Of a stretch of 64,000 nucleotides of DNA, positions 60,703 through 64,000 are shown in pieces. The stretch's first letter is position 1. Each line of letters opens with the position of its first letter. The notes under the pieces are model-generated. The model saw only the letters and a program-made list of their open reading frames with translations. It ran no database searches and had not been told where the DNA came from. Origin of the DNA: Chitinophagales bacterium (lineage in GTDB: Bacteria; Bacteroidota; Bacteroidia; Chitinophagales; Chitinophagaceae); the NCBI GenBank assembly GCA_017303855.1, contig JAFLBL010000005.1:124001-188000 (forward strand), given 5' to 3'. The position numbers and the translations under genes were made by a program.

Positions 60703-61362
60703 TTATGCCGCCACGAGTTTTCTCGCCGGTTTTTTCACCAGGTTCTTCGCCGGGTTGCCGACAACGGTGGCTCCGTCGGGTACATCTTTTACCACTACGG
60801 TACCGGCACCGATGGTCACATTGTCACCAATCACAATACCCTGGCGGATTACCGAATTGGCACCGATGAATGTATTGCGGCCCACTTTTACATTGCCACA
60901 TAATACCGCACCGGGAGCAATATGGGTAAAGTCGCCGATCACGCATTCGTGGTCTATGCTGGTCGATGTATTGCAGATTACACCGCGGCCGATTTCCACT
61001 AACGGATTCAGCGTGGCATTGGCGGCAATCATCACACCTTCGCCCAGTTTTACAGAAGCAGAGATCACCGCACTCGGATGAATGGCATTGATCGGATTGC
61101 CCAGGTACTGACTGAGATTCGTGTGAATTTTTTCGCGGATGCCGTTATGTCCCACACAGGCGAAGAAATCATAGTCCTTCAGCTTATGGATCACATCCGC
61201 TTCTTTACCGAGATACTTTAAATGATAGGGATTAAACTCCTTTTCTTCGGAGTCACAATAGGCGGTCACCAGTCGTCCCGCACTCAGCAGGATATCGATG
61301 ATGACAAAGGCGTGGCCGGAATAGCCGACAATGGCCACTGGTTTTTTCAATGTGGTTTTCAT
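60703..61362 (-). CDS. PglD/NeuD-family sugar O/N-acetyltransferase
   Basis: A 219-residue left-handed beta-helix acyltransferase. From the ATG at 61362: a Rossmann-like PglD_N domain (KPVAIVGYSGHAFVIIDILLSAG), then hexapeptide repeats from INAIHPSAVISASVKLGEG to GVICNTSTSIDHECVIGDF, with the catalytic His in the CNTSTSIDHECVIGD segment, and the end IGAGTVVVKDVPDGATVVGNPAK. It acetylates an amino or hydroxyl group of a nucleotide sugar from acetyl-CoA. With the PglE-like aminotransferase and PglC-like transferase nearby, a bacillosamine-like route is plausible. Upstream it has the best promoter in the window. Confidence 0.92.
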   Translation of the reverse strand: MKTTLKKPVAIVGYSGHAFVIIDILLSAGRLVTAYCDSEEKEFNPYHLKYLGKEADVIHKLKDYDFFACVGHNGIREKIHTNLSQYLGNPINAIHPSAVISASVKLGEGVMIAANATLNPLVEIGRGVICNTSTSIDHECVIGDFTHIAPGAVLCGNVKVGRNTFIGANSVIRQGIVIGDNVTIGAGTVVVKDVPDGATVVGNPAKNLVKKPARKLVAA

Positions 61363-61383
61363 TGACCTGGATTTTGGATAAAC

Positions 61384-61415
61384 CAAAAGTAATACCTCGT
61401 ACAAGGCTTCCAAAA
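61384..61415 (-). promoter_or_regulatory. promoter of the acetyltransferase gene
   Basis: On the minus strand TTTTG (61415-61411) and TACTTTTG (61391-61384) are separated by 19 nt, fitting the Bacteroidota consensus TTTG-N19-TAnnTTTG exactly. Expected transcription start is near 61377. Confidence 0.75.
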
Positions 61416-61492
61416 CATTGAGGCCAATAAAAAGAAAAATCGGGTACTAGTACCTTACACTTATTCGTAGTTTTCCGATATGAAGGGGGAAG

Positions 61493-62650
61493 TTATTGAG
61501 CAGCAGTAAGTTGGAGATATTTGCTGCACAGCAGGTCATGTACCACCCGCTGATCGTAAACTGTTTGTACCTGGTGCAGCAATTGTTGCGCAAAACCCTG
61601 CATGGCAGCAGGATGTTCCAGGGCATATATCATTTGTTCATACAATTGTGCTTCATCACGTACATCGAAGATCAGACCGGTTACCCCGTGCTGCACAATA
61701 TCAATATTGCCGTCAATACGGGAACAGATAACAGGACAACCCATCGCTCCCGCCTGCATCAGTACATTGGGAAATCCTTCCCGGTGCGACGGATGTACCA
61801 ACACATTGGAGAACTCCATGAAATATTCCACCGCATCGCTCCAGCCGGCTGCGATCACACCAGGATGAGTCAGGATCAGTTGCCGGGCCGTATCGGAAAC
61901 GGGATCCACTTCGTCTTCAAATGCACCGACCAGTATCAGTCTTGTCTGTGGAAAAAGAGTATACACACGGACAAAAGCCTGTAACAGTTCATCCATGCCT
62001 TTATCATGAACGATACGACCGACAGATAAAAAGTAAAACAGGGAGGGATCATATTTTACCATTTCTCTTGTGGCATGCTGCCTGTCTTGTAGTAATGCCG
62101 CCCTGTTATAGCGCGCCAGGTTTACCCCGTTACTTGAACCTTTGCCAATTACTTCCAGTTTGCGCGGATCAGCCAGCCGCTGTTTTACCATAAAATCTTT
62201 CATGGATTGGCTGTTCGGCCAAACATGTGTAGCGGCCCTGGCCGTCAGTTTCTCCATGAACACGAGGATACGGCGGCTCAACCCTTTTGTAGTTACGTAC
62301 CGCAGGCCTGCTACAGTATGAATTCTGAGCTTCACGCCTGCCAATTTTGCGGCCAGCATGCCGATCAGTCCGGCTTTGGGGGTATGGGTATGTACGATAT
62401 CCGGCTTCAGTTTCCGGAGTAATTTATACATCAGCCAGAGACAACGCAAATCCGCCAGTGGCGACATTTTGCGGGTCATGGGAATGATAAAATGCGGACA
62501 GCCTTCCCGTTCCAGTACGGTCTTCAGTTCCGGTCCGTCGCTGCTGACCATCAGTACATCAAACCCCTGTTCACGCATGTACTTCATTTGCCCCGGCAGT
62601 AAAACATTCAGTGATATAGGAGCCGTGGTGATACGGATTAACTTCTTCAT
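61493..62650 (-). CDS. glycosyltransferase family 4, PglA-like
   Basis: A 385-residue GT-B glycosyltransferase. The N-terminal half has VNVLLPGQMKYM-like start (ISLNVLLPGQMKYMREQGF), DIVHTHTPKAGLIGMLAAKLAG and the acceptor-binding stretch HTVAGLRYVTTKGLSRRI. The C-terminal half has FLSVGRIVHDKGMDELLQAF and the E-x7-E-type donor motif HREGFPNVLMQAGAMGCPVI. It probably adds the second sugar onto a lipid-linked intermediate in surface glycan assembly. Acceptor and donor are inferred. Confidence 0.92.
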   Translation of the reverse strand: MKKLIRITTAPISLNVLLPGQMKYMREQGFDVLMVSSDGPELKTVLEREGCPHFIIPMTRKMSPLADLRCLWLMYKLLRKLKPDIVHTHTPKAGLIGMLAAKLAGVKLRIHTVAGLRYVTTKGLSRRILVFMEKLTARAATHVWPNSQSMKDFMVKQRLADPRKLEVIGKGSSNGVNLARYNRAALLQDRQHATREMVKYDPSLFYFLSVGRIVHDKGMDELLQAFVRVYTLFPQTRLILVGAFEDEVDPVSDTARQLILTHPGVIAAGWSDAVEYFMEFSNVLVHPSHREGFPNVLMQAGAMGCPVICSRIDGNIDIVQHGVTGLIFDVRDEAQLYEQMIYALEHPAAMQGFAQQLLHQVQTVYDQRVVHDLLCSKYLQLTAAQ

Positions 62651-62662
62651 AATATAGAAACA

Positions 62663-62697
62663 GATGTGAGATGTGTGATGTGAGATGTGGGTTGTCA
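62663..62697. repeat. heptamer array (GATGTGA/GATGTGT/GATGTGG)
   Basis: Five units in 7-nt register between the glycosyltransferase start and the end of the asparagine synthase gene. Confidence 0.8.
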
Positions 62698-62734
62698 GCC
62701 CTTCTATGGATCGGGTGTCTATGCGAACGGCTTC

Positions 62735-64000
62735 TCAACTTTTCATGTAGCACTTCCTGTACCACACTTCCAGAGCGAATATTGTCCAAAGCATTTTTGC
62801 TCTTTTTTCATCACCTGTTTTAATTTTTCTGTTCCAGAGATCATGCACAAAACCTGCTTCAATAAAATTGCGGCTATACGCATTAGGAGACAGAATATAG
62901 GAGGCCACTAAATCTTTCAGCTCTCCATCGAGCCATTTTTTAAGTGGGATTTCAAAGCCTCTTTTTGGCTGATGTATCAACTCTTCCGGAAGGTACTTTT
63001 GCGAAAGGGTACGTAGAATATGCTTCGTATGTGTTCCTTTAACTTTGAAATGATCGGGTAATGTGGGTATATATTCCAGGATGTCTTTTGCCAGAAGCGG
63101 ACTCCGGCCTTCCAGGGAATGGGCCATAGTGGCGATATCCATTTTTACAAGCAGATTAGCTTCAAGAATGTGGTCAAAATCGAGATTAAGCATTTTCTGC
63201 ATTCCCGTAATAGGAGAAGCATTTATCAGATCAAAGGACGCCTGTATGCTTTGCAGTGCTGATTGCCGGTTGCCTTTTATATACTTCGTTTGATCTTCAA
63301 AAATGTCGAGTGTTGAACTAAAATATGTATCCAACCCGCCTTTGCGTGCCAGGTCAATCAACCGGTAAATATAATTGTACTTGTTTTTTTTATTATGTGA
63401 AATCGGCAGAAAAGGGAATGTCATGCGTGCTGCATTCTTTACCAGGAATCCAGGCTTGAAAAAATCATACCTGGCAAATGGCACATACCTTCGGTAGCCA
63501 CCAAATATTTCATCCCCCCCATCCCCGTTGAGAATAACTGTCAGGTGTTTTTTTGCTTCACGGCTTACATAATAACTGGGAATGGCAGAACTGTCAAAGA
63601 ACGGAATTCCGTAATTACGTAAAATTGTTTCCACATCGTCCAGCAGGTGATCGAATTTAATACGGATTTCATGATGGTGCGTAGCATACCTGTCTGCCAC
63701 CAATTTAGCTAACGGCGCTTCATCATACTCACCTGCAAAGGAGACTGTAAACGTTTTCAAAGAGGACTTATACTGACTGGCCATTGCAGTAACCAAACCA
63801 CTATCAATGCCTCCACTGAGGAAAGAACCGACTTCAAGGTCGGAAGAATCTATCCTGCGGTGTACGGCTTCCTTTAATAATGACTCGGTTTTCTCAAGTG
63901 CCGTTTCAAAACTATCCGTACTCTTTTGTCCATAATAGCGGCTTATATCCCACCAGCGTGTGACGGTAACACTCAGGTCTGCAATTTTCAGGTATGCATA
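62735..64000 (-). CDS. asnB: asparagine synthase (glutamine-hydrolysing) family protein, N-terminus beyond window
   Basis: The frame is open to the window end (421 residues visible). The synthetase domain starts with the ATP pyrophosphatase loop SGGIDS in EVGSFLSGGIDSGLVTAM, then AGEYDEAPLAKLVADRYATHHHEI, VILNGDGGDEIFGGYRRY and KMDIATMAHSLEGRSPLLAKDILEY. The end has PKRGFEIPLKKWLDGELKDLV. The glutaminase domain lies outside. Placed behind a GT4 gene in a glycan cluster, it may amidate a uronic acid (WbpS-like use) rather than make asparagine; this is inference. Confidence 0.9.
   Translation of the reverse strand, partial: YAYLKIADLSVTVTRWWDISRYYGQKSTDSFETALEKTESLLKEAVHRRIDSSDLEVGSFLSGGIDSGLVTAMASQYKSSLKTFTVSFAGEYDEAPLAKLVADRYATHHHEIRIKFDHLLDDVETILRNYGIPFFDSSAIPSYYVSREAKKHLTVILNGDGGDEIFGGYRRYVPFARYDFFKPGFLVKNAARMTFPFLPISHNKKNKYNYIYRLIDLARKGGLDTYFSSTLDIFEDQTKYIKGNRQSALQSIQASFDLINASPITGMQKMLNLDFDHILEANLLVKMDIATMAHSLEGRSPLLAKDILEYIPTLPDHFKVKGTHTKHILRTLSQKYLPEELIHQPKRGFEIPLKKWLDGELKDLVASYILSPNAYSRNFIEAGFVHDLWNRKIKTGDEKRAKMLWTIFALEVWYRKCYMKS

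Overview
The window looks like chromosomal DNA of a member of the Bacteroidota, most probably the family Chitinophagaceae. The evidence is a complete gldK-gldL-gldM-gldN block (type IX secretion and gliding), several TonB-dependent receptors, promoters of the TAnnTTTG type, leader sequences lacking Shine-Dalgarno sites, PL9 and GH78 polysaccharide enzymes, and a crt operon led by its own ECF sigma factor. No transposase, phage gene, integrase or CRISPR array was found. The family assignment is inference from gene content.

Region by region. 1-6.4 kb: nadC (3' end cut by the window edge), a DUF4783 protein, gpmI, then a haem-binding CxxCH protein, an unknown small protein and a haem-type TonB receptor. 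6.6-11.2 kb: an ECF sigma factor with a membrane-anchored barrel partner, a lipoprotein, and uvrC. 11.8-16.6 kb: the gld operon on the minus strand. 16.8-22.7 kb: a thioredoxin-domain (DUF255) protein, a HemD-like protein, a DUF4271 membrane protein and a BamA/TamA-like barrel. 22.8-29.3 kb: hemW, gpsA, a TolC/HlyD efflux pair and an amino-acid permease. 29.4-35.2 kb: a second TonB receptor, a pirin-like cupin, a small barrel protein and a LytS/LytR-type two-component pair.

35.2-38.9 kb: a cobalamin riboswitch upstream of btuB, a translationally coupled Cys-rich CWC protein, MarC, and then a tandem triplication of a tRNA-Arg(CCG) plus its terminator. Copies 2 and 3 of this tRNA are broken by GC-rich palindromes. 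38.9-48.2 kb: GH78 rhamnosidase, an eight-haem cytochrome with TPRs, a PL9 pectate-lyase-type lipoprotein, and a small membrane protein. 48.3-54.3 kb: a carotenoid operon (ECF sigma-crtI-crtB-idi-crtZ-crtY) next to a MerR regulator that carries the cobalamin-binding residues of CarH-type photoreceptors. Paired operator-like sites lie in between. 54.5-64 kb: a surface polysaccharide or glycan cluster (CpsB-type phosphatase, PglC-, PglE- and PglD-like proteins, SDR, nucleotide-sugar dehydrogenase, formyltransferase, GT4, asparagine synthase).

The least expected content is between the genes. About ten non-coding arrays have a strict 7-nt period but unrelated unit sequences, and several run directly into stop codons. 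Four intergenic places carry the same composite element: octamer array, a 23-nt conserved core, then heptamer array. The core is nearly identical across copies on both strands. Together with the palindromes inserted in the duplicated tRNAs and the in-frame palindromic 24-nt repeat in btuB, this suggests active small repeat elements. B12 may link two distant loci: riboswitch-controlled uptake (btuB) and a CarH-like light sensor for carotenoids.
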